Of a stretch of 64,000 nt of DNA, positions 21,775 through 35,309 are shown one piece after another. Source of the DNA: Skeletonema tropicum (lineage: Eukaryota > Bacillariophyta > Thalassiosirophyceae > Thalassiosirales > Thalassiosiraceae); the NCBI GenBank assembly GCA_037178625.1, contig CM074132.1, positions 3,596,001 through 3,660,000 on the forward strand, written 5' to 3'. Made by a program: the position numbers and the translations under genes. Under the pieces are notes generated by a model. The model ran no database searches and was not told the DNA's origin. It was given only the letters and a program-made list of their open reading frames with translations. Position 1 is the stretch's first letter, and every line of letters starts with the position of its first letter.

Positions 21775-22545
21775 ATGATGGAGGTTATTATTTGTCGCCA
21801 TCACTTTTTGCTGCTGCTGGTAACTTCTTTGGTCACTGCAGAGGTGATGGTTAGCGCCTTCTTTACTTCCAACAATATCGTGCCAATGAGACATGCAGCT
21901 GGTGGTCAAAGAGACAGAACTAATACACGAAACGTGCTGCTCAGAAGCAGTCACTATGAGCCATCATCATCTGATGATCAATCGATCGGCACAGCGTCCT
22001 CTTCTTCTACATCAATTGGAGACATCACACAAAATCTACACGGAGGAAAATACCAATTTTCCGAAACTCAATATCTTGCGGGTGGTAGTCTAATGGGGCA
22101 ACAATTCGCAGAAAGTTTGTACTCGAGCTGTGATGACGAAGAGAGTTTAGAGGAGGAAGACGATGAATTACCAAAATGGGCATTGAAACTGCAGCAGCGT
22201 GACGAACACAAAGGGAAGCAACTCGCTGGCACTCTGACTTTTAGTGAGTGTGCCAATTCGCATACGATATCAATTACAAATGATGAGCGCAGCTGGGAAA
22301 AGTATTATGCATTTGTCTTGCCGAACAGTTTCCAACAATCCTTCCGAATATCTTCACTGCGGGGATTTTTAGCACCGAGAGGCGGGGCTTCAAATGCGTG
22401 TGATGCATCCAAGCCGTATTCGGATAGTGCTCATATTACGATAGAATTGATTGGTGATGACTATGCTACCATTGTTGGGGGAGAAGTGTTGCTTGTTGTA
22501 GGAACTGAAGCAGAGATCTGGAGATTTGAATTGAATGTTGAGTAG
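21775..22545 (+). CDS. Plastid-targeted protein of unknown function
   Basis: 256 aa, single exon. The N-terminus has a hydrophobic signal peptide (HHFLLLLVTSLVTAEVMVSA), immediately followed by FFTSNN. This is the S-A/F-F pattern of the bipartite plastid signal in diatoms. Ser-rich and acidic low-complexity parts follow (EESLEEEDDELPKWALKLQQ). The C-terminal 100 residues look like a compact beta-rich domain (TLTFSECANSHTISITNDE ... AEIWRFELNVE). I do not recognise the domain. It lies 560 bp downstream of the TatB-like gene in the same orientation. Targeting is a confident prediction; the role is unknown. Confidence 0.65.
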   Translation: MMEVIICRHHFLLLLVTSLVTAEVMVSAFFTSNNIVPMRHAAGGQRDRTNTRNVLLRSSHYEPSSSDDQSIGTASSSSTSIGDITQNLHGGKYQFSETQYLAGGSLMGQQFAESLYSSCDDEESLEEEDDELPKWALKLQQRDEHKGKQLAGTLTFSECANSHTISITNDERSWEKYYAFVLPNSFQQSFRISSLRGFLAPRGGASNACDASKPYSDSAHITIELIGDDYATIVGGEVLLVVGTEAEIWRFELNVE

Positions 22546-25086
22546 GAATTTATTCTGTTCGCTGAACAACGTGTTTAATAACGTCACACACTCCGTAGAT
22601 ACTGAGTATCAAGGATTAGATCTGAGCAGTTTGTAACTTCGGAAGCAAGTGATTATTGCCACGATGAAGGAGTGTGGTGCTTCATCGACAAGGGCGAGTT
22701 GAAAGGAAGTAGCGTTGCGGATCCCCCGAAGGACGCCGTTCGAGTGTCATGCGATGCAGGATGCAGGCGCAGATGTCATGGGTGTTCGGGAGGAGTACAC
22801 TACTTCTTACTTCTTTCTTACAGCGTACTTACAGCTCTTCCAGCTGGCAGGACTCTGGACTCGGCCAAGTCACGAGTTGTTTAAAGAGACATAGAAGATG
22901 ACTACTTAAGTATGACCATAAATGAGAGCTACATACTTAGATACACGACTTGACTACCTACTTGAAATTCTCCTCTCTACCGACCGACTAACTCTGGCGT
23001 CTCTTCTCTCACGACGGTTCAGGCGACCGAGCGAACGTTAACGCTTTGAGACAGGTCTCAAAAGGTCTCAATATGTGAACCGTTAACTGTGACGAACTTG
23101 CTTGTTACGTGTCTTAATGTGTCGTATTACTAAAATATGACAAAAAAGAAGTAAAATGAAGAAAGACGTTAACGGTGAAATCACACGAGGCAGAACCGTT
23201 GTGCTGTAGAGCATGAGAAGAGAGAGCCACTAAAATGATCCATTTACCTCTACTTTAGAGTCTTTTTCGGGAGAGCGTAGAGAGGCATTTTGGGTCTTAA
23301 CCAGAAGATGCCCAGGGGATAATGAAAAAAATCACCAGCGATCACCATGGCGCACCTCGACCCCGTACGTGCCGACATCAACAACACTAGCTACACATAA
23401 AATTAGACAGCCCAACTGCAGCAACTCCCTCTCCAATAGCCTTTCTATGAAGTGGTGTCGTCAGGTGGACATCGATCCACGCCATCGCTACTTATCATGA
23501 CACCAAAGTAGAGGTGCCGGAAAATTGCGCTTTGACATCGGTGTGATGATGCACTTCCAATATGGTCTTCAGATGAATAGTTGGAGCTGCTCTGCCACTG
23601 AACTGGTTTGCAGACGCCATCTATATTCTATTAAGCGGCGATCGATCCCCTCTAGAGTGTGTCGGGGTGTTCTATGGCGCATGTAGTGGCATGGTGAATA
23701 CAGTAGTTGAAAATTGATAATTTCCACAAAATACATCAAAAAGGAGAATGCATATATCTGACAGAAAATGAAATGAGAGGGTGCCAAAAGTCTGTGAGGT
23801 GATGACTATAATATAACAATCAACGTGGTTGGTGTAGATATCTCTATTTCATTGCGGCTACGACATTATTGGACTGGTTGATATGTAGCATATTTTGGTG
23901 GAAAATGAAGAGCCGAATGCAATTACAAACACGAGTATTTGAAGTGATATTGAGTGTATTCATCCTGCAAGTTGGGGGCCTTTTCACCACACAACACCAA
24001 TAGCCATCTGTTGCGAGCATTATACAGTGGTTTGAGGGTATCATATGACTTCTAACAGCACCATTCCTGCCCGATGGGATCAAAGCAACAGCGGATGATT
24101 TGACCTACTACTCAATTATTACGTCTAATTTGTATGTAATCAATAAAACTGATAATAATAATCAATCATCATAGTATTCAGAAGGTGTCTGCAATGCACC
24201 ATGGCTATTAAATAGCCGAAATCTATTAAATATGAGTATGTCATGATGTTGCCCGGCATGTGCAGATTTTGTGTCTCTGGCGGTTAGAGCCGTATACCAT
24301 CACAACGACGCCGATTCGGCCGCCACCGCTTACAGAATCGGAATCTGCATAAAAAATGGGGTCAGGCACTATGTTGTTTATGTTGATTTTGGGAATATTG
24401 GCCCAATAGTACCATGGTTTGCCGTCGGATTCGTCATGGAGGAGATGTTTTTTGTTAGTGTGTGATGCGTGATGGCCGAGCACCCCGGGCCGACGATGCC
24501 AGTGCTACTGAATTAGTACCCCCAATATCTTGGAGAATGGTCGGAATACCACCATGTCACGTTGCAGAGGCGTTCTAAACTAACTAAATGGAAGGTTGTT
24601 GGTCTTTGAACCAAAAGAATCGACCTATTATTGACACAGTTACGTGGTAAAGACGCCACCCGGGGTGGATCCGGGGTGTGGGCTCTTCTGGTTTAATTTC
24701 ATCCGGGGACTTCATATATTGTGACGTGGGAATAAGTAGTAATAGAGTCCCTAGCCAAGCTCTTCTCTGATTTCTCAAGAATTTCAGTGTCACTGTCTAA
24801 AAATCTGCGTCTTAATTTTATATGAGGACATTACGTTGTTACATGGGAATAAGTAATAGCAGTCCCATACCTGAGAAGCTGTAAGAATGACGATGACTCC
24901 ATGTCACAAATCTGTGGTCATTCATGAGCATCTGACACGATCAGCAACTTTCAGAGTTGTGTCCTTTGAGTTGTGTTGTAGAGAGCACACACATAATTTT
25001 TAATCTGCTATCTATATACTGTGCTGCTGTTCCTTGTAGTCCTAGCCCTCCTTCACTGCAAATTATTTGACAACTACATTCCCAGT
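22546..25086. other. Long intergenic region
   Basis: About 2.5 kb without a supportable gene. Short frames at 23844-24083 and 24241-24483 (minus) are not recognised. Two weakly similar pieces containing GGGAATAAGTA lie near 24725 and 24843. A decayed mobile element is possible but not shown. Confidence 0.4.
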
Positions 25087-28000
25087 ATGAACCAGACTAA
25101 GACAAAAGAAGTGCAAAGTGTGATTGCTGCTAGCAATCTCCCAGCCTCGACAGCCTCCGCCTCCGAACCCCGCCCCGCTCAGGTGATGACTCGCGTAATG
25201 ACTCAAGCTACTCCGACTAATCGACCAGCAGCCTCGTCCTCGTCTACTTCCAATAACAACACCCGCAATGGTGATGGTGAAGGCTACGGAGAGCTGCGTC
25301 ATTTCTCGTTTCCTAATGACAATGAACATGTAGACGTAAGTCTCGACTCGCCTTCGACTGCTACTACTACTACTGCCACTGATACTGATGAATGCCAAGG
25401 TAAGCTGACATGATAGTACTTAATGACCTCATAGAACTCTCCTTTCGATACTAAACAACTCTCTCCATTCTCTCTGCAGATGAAGATGATGAGAGTAAAC
25501 CTGTGGATGCGACTGTGGTGAGGCGTTCTGTGAGTTTTGTTGACGAGCTTAATGACTCTTCTAATGACCCCGGTAGGTTATGATGTGTTTCTCGCCGCAG
25601 CTCTGTTTATATCGTATGTTCCTAAGCCTAAGCTAAACCCTGCTACTGCTACGTTTCTGTTTCTGTGCAGCCGAAGAGGAAGAAGTCGAGGCCTCCACCG
25701 CAAGTACCTCGGATGTAGATGATGATGTCGAGAAACTACCACTTCGAGGTGGCGTAAGCTGGCAACCCGAGATGGGCGTGAGTGAGAGACCAAGTCTGGA
25801 GAAACAAGATCGTTGGCGATCTTCGACGGGTTTGAAGCCGGGTTTGAAGAAGCGGAAATCATCCAAACGAAGTTTTAGATTTGGCCGTGGATTTCAATCA
25901 TCTAGACTTCTTGATTTGGATAGGATTCGGGTTATCGATGAAAAGAAGGATCCTCCTATCAAGAGCTTCCGCTGGTGGCATCTCATATTCGTATTTAGCG
26001 CCATCAGTGTCATCGCTTGTCTATTCCAGCTATTCCTACCACCTCCTTATGGAGTAATGATGACATCATCTGAGGTAGCAGCAGTAGGCGTTGCCCCTGG
26101 ATGCGAGGATGATCTAGAGCATTGCATCTGCCCCAGAGAGACGATTTGTGCCACGGATAAACTCTCCATTATCCTTCTTACACTTGCCAGGTGCTCCGCA
26201 TTCTTCGACTACCCTCTCTACATGATGCTGTTCCTATCCAAAGCGCATAATCTCAACAACCACTTACGTCGTACGTTGTTGCGCGAATGGGTCGACTTCG
26301 GTGCTATGCACAAGATTCACAAGATCTTTGGTATTGTGGTAGGCATCGAGACTATGTCTCATTCCTTCTTCCACTTGCTGCGATGGGGATTGAACAATCA
26401 GATTAGCCTCTTGTGGCAGACTGCCACTGGCATCACCGGATTCATCGCTGCAGCTGCCATACCGATGATATGCTTGCCAATGGTAGTCCCATTGTTGAAG
26501 AAGAAGATCAAGTTCGAAGTGCGTAAAGGACTTCATTACCTTTCCATCGTTTGGGCGATCGCTCTCCTGTTTCATGCGCCATCAAGGATTCCATGGCTGA
26601 TTGGTACTGCGTCTGCTGTCTACGCTGTCGATCATTTATTTGGGTATTACAAGAAGAATAATTTGATCGAGACTGCCTACTTTGAACGATACGGAGAGAA
26701 TGGCGTTGCTGTGCACTTCAAGAATCCAAAGTCATGGGAGAACAGGTCACCAACATCGTTCGTACTAATCATGTGTCCATGGATCTCAAAATATCAATGG
26801 CATGCCTTCACGATGTTCCCAGAGCCATCAACAGATAATCATTCTATGCTCTGCATCAACGCTGGTGGCGATTGGACCAAGCAATTGTATGAAAAGATCC
26901 AAACGCCCTGTTTTCGACAATTGTATGTACACGGGCCTTTCATGACAGAGTTCTCCGATACAGCTGTGAAGACGTCGAATGCTATTGCAGTAGCTTCAGG
27001 TATTGGTATTACCCCAACCATTTCCCTAATCATGAACTATGCAGGCAGGAAACGAATCAACATGATCTGGGGGGTAAGCACATCGTCGTTGCAGATGATT
27101 TTCACTTTGCTTCTTGTCACTTGGTGCAAATTGATCTAATCCGCTTTTTGCTTTCTTTTTCTTGCACATTCAGTGCCGTGATCCAGGTCTTATCGAGTTC
27201 ATCCTCCACAAAGTTGACATCGAATCAATTACGAAGAATTCATTTGTATTCATCTTCTACACAGGTAAGCGTGAGCTAGCGCTGCCCCAAAACCTCCCTG
27301 CTAATATTTTCATCTTCAACACAAGGCCGAATCTTGAAGAAACAATCACTGGCATTATTACTGCGATCCACTCTGGTGAAGGTCTTCCTGAGCAAATGTA
27401 TGAAAAGCAAAGGAAGCTTTCAAACACCCCGTTCCGGAAGAGAATGATGATAGCGATTTCTCGTGTCAGACAAACTTATGACGAGAATGAAATGTTTGCC
27501 TACGCTGTGGAAGAGACGGAAAGAGCTGCCAAGAAAGAGATGCTTAGCCGTAGTCGGGCTCCTACTCAAACCGGCTTCGAAGTTGAAGACGAAGCCATTG
27601 ATTTGGAATCTGGTCGTCATTCGAGCCTTCCTGGTCGTCGTTCGAGCCCTCAAGCTCTTGGAATTCCCAAAGATCAAGTGAGCTTGGTGGGTCTTGAAGC
27701 GATGATTTCTCAGTTCCTTGGGGCCATAGGAGAATACTCTCGTGACGACATCAAAGATATGTTCCGTGCCATTGACAAAGATGGATCGAATTTCATTTGC
27801 AGGGAAGAATTCGGTGACTTTCTCAGAGTAGCCTCAACCAACGTCAATACAAAATCGTCCAGAGATATAATGTCTTCGATGGTTGAATTGACAGATCACG
27901 ATATGGCAGCATTTCAGCCAAAATCTATGCGAAACATGATGAGGATGAATTCTGCTCGTAGTCGTCGGGATATATCGGTGTTTGGAGACTCCAAGAACTC

Positions 28001-28163
28001 CATCGAGTATATGAAAAATCTGAAGAATGATAGCAGCGGTGAGAAGCCTCTTGAAGATTGGAGCATCTTCTATTGCGGTGGTTCAAATGCAATTAAGAAA
28101 AATTTGAAAGAGATCTCCAAGCGCTATGACATTGATCTTGCCGTGGAGAAGTTTGATTGGTGA
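25087..28163 (+). CDS. NADPH oxidase / ferric reductase-like flavocytochrome with EF-hand (copy 1)
   Basis: Four exons: 25087-25399, 25480-25572, 25671-27073 and 27174-28163. Introns are 80, 98 and 100 nt with GTAAG/GTAGG donors and GCAG/TCAG acceptors; the total is 932 aa. The first 250 residues are low-complexity and acidic. The membrane part has haem-type histidines in HKIHKIFGIVVGIETMSHSF / FHLLRW and RKGLHYLSIVWAIALLFH. FAD- and NAD(P)-binding parts follow: GPFMTEF, ASGIGITPTISL, IWGCRD and C-terminal WSIFYCGGSNAIKKNL. An EF-hand (DKDGSNFICREEF) sits inside the NAD-binding half instead of at the N-terminus, which suggests Ca2+ control. It probably moves electrons across a membrane to O2 or Fe3+; which one is not decidable here. 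Confidence 0.85.
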
Positions 28164-28398
28164 AGCAAATGTACGTTTTTATAACATGACACACTCGATA
28201 GTAATAATAATATAACAGAAATTTTAAAGTACGTCTGATTAGCCCTCTAGGGGCGAAATTATGACTAACCAACATGTGTGCTGTGTCGGTAGCATTGATA
28301 GTACTCTATACTGCCTCCACAACTGTTTCTCAGATCGCACTCCAAGCCAGAAGACCTAAATAGTCTCCTGGCCAGGATTAGTTCAACCATACGGTTGT

Positions 28399-31300
28399 TT
28401 ACGTCGTCGATTTCTCGAGTTCATTGAGGACTGCGTCTATTGTCGGCTGTCCCTCCTCACGATACAATACTACTCTATTTGCGTGTTCCTCGGCTTCATC
28501 AGCCACACGTTGCCGCTGAGGTGGCGGTAATGGTGGGCCAAATGCATTGAAGTAGAACGATAAAGTTCGTTGACTTTTCTTCCGCTGTTCTGCTCGCATC
28601 TCGACCGCTTGCCTGCCTATCTTGAGGTGATGCACCCACATTCGCCTAGTAGCCAAATCCATATTGCTTATTTCGTCAATACTATGATTTGCCCACCGTT
28701 GGTGAAAGCCTGGCGGCATCTCCTCTCGATGTTGACTGTACCATACCAATTGCTCTGCTAAATGTGCACTCTCTATTTGCTTGTCAAATGACTGAGTTCC
28801 ATGAGCTAGTCTGTTTCGCTCATGCCACTGCGGTAGTGCAACTTCATACCAGATCAATTTTTGGAGTTGATAAAACTGCTGGTGGGCGTCCCCATGATGA
28901 GTACTCTCCAATGCTTGATACCATTCTTTTACCAGATATCCTCTGAAGAAGTCATCCCACCCGAGGTCACGTTGTGCTTCCAGTGCTTCCTGGATCCTCG
29001 GGTCTTCTGATGTGGTTCGAATCTCGCCCCCGTTTGCATATTGTTCTACCAAGTTTGCCACTCTGAGTAGTATTTTTCGTGATATTTTCCGGAGTCCTTT
29101 CTTCCGGAGTGCTGCTATAATTGCAGCACGTTTCGCAGCCATATCCGGGTGGGAACATTGAAACACGTGTGCTATTGTTTCGTCATCACACTGCCGACAG
29201 TTCGGACACTGCGATACTTGCGTTTCATGTTGCTTCACGTGATTCACTGGGAGGAGGCCATGCATTAGTTTGCAGGTAAATCGCTGCTGGCTAAGGGTAC
29301 TTTTCCGTCTCACTTCCCCTATCGTCATCCAATACACATTGTCATATTGCTCGTCCGTCCATCCGTGTCTTCGCTTGATATATTTCCGGAGGATTGGTTC
29401 ACGACGCGCTTTGTTGACGTGGCTTCGCATCCCAGCTGTGATCCACTTATTCCCTATTCGTAAAACTGCTTTTGATCCCTCATACGGCATCTGTAATATT
29501 TCTTGCTCAGGTGGTAGTTGGATGGGATTCTCAATGGCTGCTGCCGTTGTTTCTCCCGCTAATTCGTCGCACGCAATGTTGATCATAGCGTTGTCATCCA
29601 ATCCATCCAAGTCTTTCTCTTTTCCCAATGCGCTTTCCGTGGTTTCTAATGAATCGCAGTCACTTTCGTCCGGTTCCGTCTTCTTTTTGGCCGTATCTTG
29701 GTGTCCCCGGACGTGCTGACTAATTACTCCAAATGGTAACTTCTGCCGTAGATGCTGTATTGCCATCAAAAGATCTCCTTCAGGTTGTATTGTGTCCCGT
29801 CCTGTCTTCATTGGCCGATTACTCGTAAAAGCACCTGACTCATTATCAAACCATTGAGTAATATCGTCGTCTGGCCCCAATTCTATGCCAAGATATTGTA
29901 TGTGATACAGCGCTCGATACAACCCTTCCAATTCAGCTCGGTACGAGTTTACTGAGCTGACGTTTGTCATCAAAAAACATGCCTTGACATACTCGTTTTG
30001 ATTAGTTGGGATAATCCATGCTGCCGCTGCCACATTGTGCACTCGAAGGACAGAACCATCACTACCTGTCTTCTTTGGCTTCATTTCCGTGCCTGGTAGG
30101 TGTGTATTTTCGGTCACGTATCCCGGAGGCTTAGCTTCCTGCTGTTGCTGTTGTGCCATCTGATACGGACGGCGAGTCCATACACCCTCATCTACCTCTG
30201 TCATTTTCATCGGATAACACTCTAGCGGTATAGCGTTGACGTCACATTCATATTTGTAGAACCCACTTTGCACTGGTTGTTCTGTTAGCTTCTGAATAAA
30301 GCTTTCACCAGTGGCTGTCTCTCCTCGTTTGTAGATCACCCCCTTACCTCGGTAGCAGTCATACCATGTGTTCCGTTTCACCGGAAACCACTTTCCAAGT
30401 GGTATGTCAAGTTCCATTGAATTGGTGTGGTGGTGGCGACTATCCAATCTATTGCAGAATGTTTCTCGTATACACCTACGAAACAAGGAGAACCACTTCT
30501 TCGGAGGGCATGGAATTTGCGGCCATCTCCAATCAGATCCCGCTACAAAATTGCCCCCCAGCGTTGTATTTCCGATATATTCTCCATTCTCAACCACTAG
30601 GTCTGCTAATGTGATCACTCGCATATAGATACGGACTGCATTGAGCTTTCTCAATATCGATGGCTTTATTTTCCGTCGAATAAATGCTTCCATAATTGAT
30701 TGATCGCCTTCCCTCTGCAGTGCTGGGATTGTGGCATCTTCCATCCATATCGTAGCATCTATCTCAGCTAATCGATTTTTCAAGCTCACTAGTAGTCCAT
30801 TGTCCATATATGTCAGCCTTTCTTTGTACTCAAACAATGGTGTTATCAGGCCTGACTGCAGTTGCAATTCATCCAATGTGAAGACAAAATCCTCCGCCAA
30901 TGTCTTCCCATTTCGGAGCTGCTTGACAACATACTCTGACTGCAATTCAGTTTGCCTCGAATACATGTCTGGGATTTCCATCCCTCCTTGCTCCATAGGA
31001 CCTCGGAGCACTGCGTCTGGTGAGTTCCTATTAAAGTGCATATATGGGAGGAAGTTATTCCGTACGATTGTATCCATCTTTTTGCATTGTTTCTTACTGA
31101 ATGACGTCAAGTGGAGGACGTAATCCAATGTTGGCATCAATCGTTGGTAGAGTAGTTGCTTCGTCTCACTTGCTGTCAAGAATCCCAAAGACGTAGACTT
31201 GGAAATTCTCCTCAATTTCTCCATGATGACCTCGTACTCTTGCTTCTGGTTCCCATCGGGGCACAAGTGGTATCCCAACCCTTTATTCGGTTGATTTGGT

Positions 31301-32243
31301 GACTTAAACTGTATCACTGACTTGGCACCTTTATGATCCTCCAGGAGGATTGTTTCATCTATTGCCATGATTGGTTTTAGTTCCCCTCGTACCACTTGCC
31401 ACGCTAATGCCTGCCACGCACATTTGTGGTAGGCAAGTGATTGGCCTGAATATCGTACGACCTCATTCCACATCGTAGAGCTCAATTTCATCCTTTCGAT
31501 CAGTTCATCCAGTGGCCGTTCACTGTCGTAATCTGCAGAGACATTTCCATCATTATCATCAACGTAGCTTACGTTATGACGCTTCATCATCCGTTCCCCG
31601 AAACAACCATGTAATTCCAGGCCCGGTGCCAATTCTGCGTGCGTTTTCAGGATCCCACTACTACATGCCGTAAACAGCGCCGGATTGTCTGCTTTTCCTT
31701 GGATCTCTCCTGAAATCTGATAATCCCCTGGTTCTTCTGAGTATATATCATTCGATACCCCGAGCCCGGTTCTCACATTGCGTTTCATTCCACGTAGTGC
31801 TTCCGCTCTTGCTCGCAAGATCCCGTCACTGAAGTTCCTTTTCGCCATTTCTATGTTCGACAATGACGGCTGCATTCGATCATAACACGCTATACAGTCA
31901 TAATACAGCATGCCTATTGTTGATTTCTTTGCTCGTGCCGCTTCGAATGTTAACAATTTGATCATGGCTGCATCAATTGAGTTTCTATCTTTCCGAGATC
32001 CCCACTGTTCGTCTGACAGCTCCCCAGTAGACTCCATCTTTTTTGAAAACTCTCTTGCAAAATATTTCAGTGCCGTGTTGAAATCAGCTTCTAATAACCC
32101 TATGATTCGGAGTTGGTGTTGGTATATCTGCCGGTTACCTTTTTTCTTTTCCAGCATTACATCCGTCATACTCTTCCATCGTTCAGGGGCGAAACCATAT
32201 ATAAACGGCAGGCTGATCATTATCGACAACCAATCTGCAAACT
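28399..32243 (-). CDS. Reverse transcriptase - RNase H - CCHC part of the non-LTR element
   Basis: About 1280 residues are open to the nested insertion at 32244. RT motifs: the finger/palm start (SLPFIYGFAPERWKSMTDVM), motif A region YYDCIACYD and catalytic YVDD in NVSYVDDNDG. RNase H follows, with its acidic residues in TGSDGSV, AELEGLYRAL, WFDNES and VRGHQD. A C-terminal CPNCRQCDDETIAHVFQC gives a CCHC zinc motif as in I/Jockey/Tad-like elements. The frame has no stop in over 3.8 kb, so decay is recent. It supplies the copying and second-strand activities of the element. The 5' part is displaced to 35836-37128 by a nested element. Confidence 0.85.
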
Positions 32244-32769
32244 TGACAAACTATGTAAGAAAGCATATGAACGCAACCAAAATTGTACCAGTATGTCATC
32301 AATGGTACACTACTTATGAATATTGAAGATACTCATATCCCGATTAATGGGAATCGTCCCATTTATCTACCGCACGTTGAACGTCGAATCTTCCGCGATC
32401 GTCGGTTCAGCAGAACTTATTTTCCCGCCATATCTTTACACAAGATACTAAAACCATGGCACGTCGACATCTCACAGTCGAAGAAATAGAAATAAACAAT
32501 AACACCGTGTAGTAAGTAGACGCCTATGGCGGATCTTTCTCTCAGTAATACTTCGGGAATCGAGTAGGAATAGCCGTGCCTTAGTGCACCAGTTTCCGGC
32601 TAATTTGGGCTTTAGGAATCTTATCCCCAGCAACGTTGTCTCTCCCAACCTACGACACCAGATCGGGTGAAACCTCTCGCTACGGCCACGTTCACTTCTT
32701 CAGGATCGTCCATTGTCCGCGGAGCCTTGCAGCTTGTATGGCATTCGACAGATTATTGCTTACTTTAGA
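32244..32769 (+). repeat. Left LTR of copy 1
   Basis: 526 bp, beginning TGACAAACTATG and ending CTTTAGA. The first 210 bp are unique to this copy; the last 316 bp (from CCATGGCACG) are shared with copy 2. Confidence 0.8.
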
Positions 32770-32966
32770 GATTTCCATGTCTCGCTGCTCAGACGAATGG
32801 CTTCAGATTTACCGAATTAATAATCTGTCACCGTACGACTGTTCTAGCAGTTAGAGATCACCCAACTCTCCCTGATGTAAGTGGACTCCGCTATTCATAC
32901 ATAGCGAAATTTCCGTTCATACCAAGTGGGTACCCGTGATACCTGATCAAAAACAGGACAACATCT

Positions 32967-35309
32967 TTGTCTGACGCCGATATCAACATGAGGGAGGATC
33001 AATTTACTTCACGTGATGATGTCATTGCTGAGGATGGTTCCGTAGATGTTTCTTCAGAGACCAGTAATGGTAGTCGGGATACTAATATGGAGTCTGATGT
33101 ATTTCGCAGAGGAAGGTGGCGGAGACCCTTATCTTCTTCTGGTATTAATACCAACATTTATCCTTCTGTGGATACACGTCCTATTGATGTTATTTTTTGT
33201 CCCAGACAACATGACATCAGCGCACTTTTGATGACCCTATTCTGGAAAGTCGATATTCAGTTCCTGGGCACAAGTTCTTTCAAGCGACAGCATATCAATG
33301 TTGTTACCTTCGGTGAGCATCGTCACCTCACAGATCATCTACTTGATGGCAGCACTCGCGATTTTCAGTCTGTGGATTGGGGAGTTATCTGTTTCGGTTA
33401 TGATGGACTCTTTCTTTTACATTATCTCTTGCAACTATGGGGAGTGATGGTAAACACTTGCGCTGGTGGATTTACCTTGTTTTACGGTCTCTTGCTATGG
33501 GCACAACATGTTGTTCATCAACTGGTGACGAAGATCCATGTTGCGTGGGGAGATTTTTTGCATTCGACGTTGGGACTACTCAAGAGAATGGAGACATCTG
33601 CATGCTGTGCGAGCCTATTTGATGTCCTGTCTAGTGACATTATCACTCACAAGTTCCAAGAGATCGGTCATTGCATTATACTTGTTCTCGATCATCAAGA
33701 CAACTACGATCACATGTCCAACAAGATCTTGTTTATTACCATCGCTCGGTCAGTACTTGAATTGCTTGTACGATATTATCCTTCGCACATTCAAGGCTAT
33801 GCATTCGTTGTTCGTGGCATGGTATCTTATTCCTCTACCGCGTTAGAGCGACTGCAATATCACAAGATGATGATTAGGGAGTACTGTCCTGTGAAGATGC
33901 GATACTTTATTAATTTAGAGTTACTTTTATCCTGCGAGATGAATGGGGAGCAAGTTCTACTCTACAAGTTGATAGAGGCCCAAGAAGATACTGCCCTTGG
34001 AAGCCAAGTTGTTGTTCGTTCTCCTGCTGCGAAGATTGAATTCTGCCACCATCAAGTTGTTCTTAAGTCCTTGCAAGACTTCGCCGCTCAGTTCTATTCA
34101 CATGATTCTCAAGATCTTGCCGATAGGATCTATATCATCGTCGATGGCAGGTTTCATCGCTTTTCATTTGCAAAGATTACTCGTGGTCATCGACAGTATC
34201 ACATCTTGCTTCGGAACGGCATCATCAACGATGTTTTCATGGATCGATATCATACAGTCATGATTACTGCTGAGGAATATGGGGAGAGATTACTGCTGAG
34301 GAATACTGCTGAGGAATATGAGGAGACATCATCATCTACTAGACTTCATCATATCATTTGTCCGTCGGGAGATACTTCATTTTGTGAATCTTACAGCATG
34401 CGTGCTTTGCTCGATGATATTGCCTCGAGAGAAGATACTATTTGGTCGCAGATCAGTGATGTGAAATATACTGTCTTCTCCGCTCAAGCAGGATATGATA
34501 TTATTTCGCTGGTTGAAAATGATGCTATTTTGGTAAGTATCGACGGTGACACTCATGACTGCACGTTTTGCATCAAGGATTGTTGGTGGGAGCAATCAAG
34601 TCAATTTGGATCTTCGTTCTGATCTCGTGAGTTACGAACGTCATCATCTCGGTCTCAATCATGGGGAGCGCAGCAAACGCGTAGCTATTCAAACCCCTAT
34701 TGGTGCATCACGCAACTTTGCATTGGTTTACCACGAAATCATCGTCATCGGATCCAGTATTACCACCCGAAGCAATCGGCTCTTTGATGGATTCTTACTG
34801 TTCATCGATATCTTTGCGAGAAGTGCCGTGCAGGAAATCCTTTTCGTCCGAACTCCAGATGAATACGACCAACTTCAACTTCACGACAAACTTCAGTACC
34901 AAGTCGCGGATGACTGTATATACCTTGAAGTTCAAGTCACAAACGGTAACAGGCCCTTCTCACAAGTCACAAACGGTAACAGGCCCTTCTCACAAGTCAT
35001 AAACGGCAATAGGCCCTTCGCGAACAATCACAATACTTTATCATCCACATTTTCTATGGCCGATCTACGTCTACCTAGTTCAAAGGAGGAAGAACTACTC
35101 AGTCTACCTAGTCCAAAGGAGGAAGAACTACTCATCCAATATCCTTCTCCTACGGGAAAGATCAATGATTATCAAGAGCTTCTGGAAATGCCAATTATTA
35201 TGGAAACAACTTCACACAACAATAAGTTTACCGCTCAGATGTTCTTTGAGATTGTCAATTACTTGTTGAAGTGGGGAGACTGGAATACAACATTCGGTTG
35301 GTTGGGGAG
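32967..35309 (+). pseudogene. Unknown ORF of LTR element copy 1, frameshifted
   Basis: Begins MSDADINMREDQF and follows the copy-2 protein to residue 530 or so. An 8-nt deletion (GACACTC-ATGACTG here against GACACTCGTCACAAGATGATTG) shifts the frame and a stop follows at 34622. The rest of the protein continues in another frame (34546-35309) with the QVTNGNRPFS triple repeat. No domain is recognised. Confidence 0.7.

Noticed and set aside
25021..25086. Hydrophobic N-terminal extension of the oxidase (LLFLVVLALLHC)
   Set aside because: It would need a GTG start. The first ATG in frame is at 25087, so the extension is taken as untranslated.
32283..32489. Small frames repeated in the LTRs
   Set aside because: Present only because the LTR sequence is repeated. 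Short and without domain.
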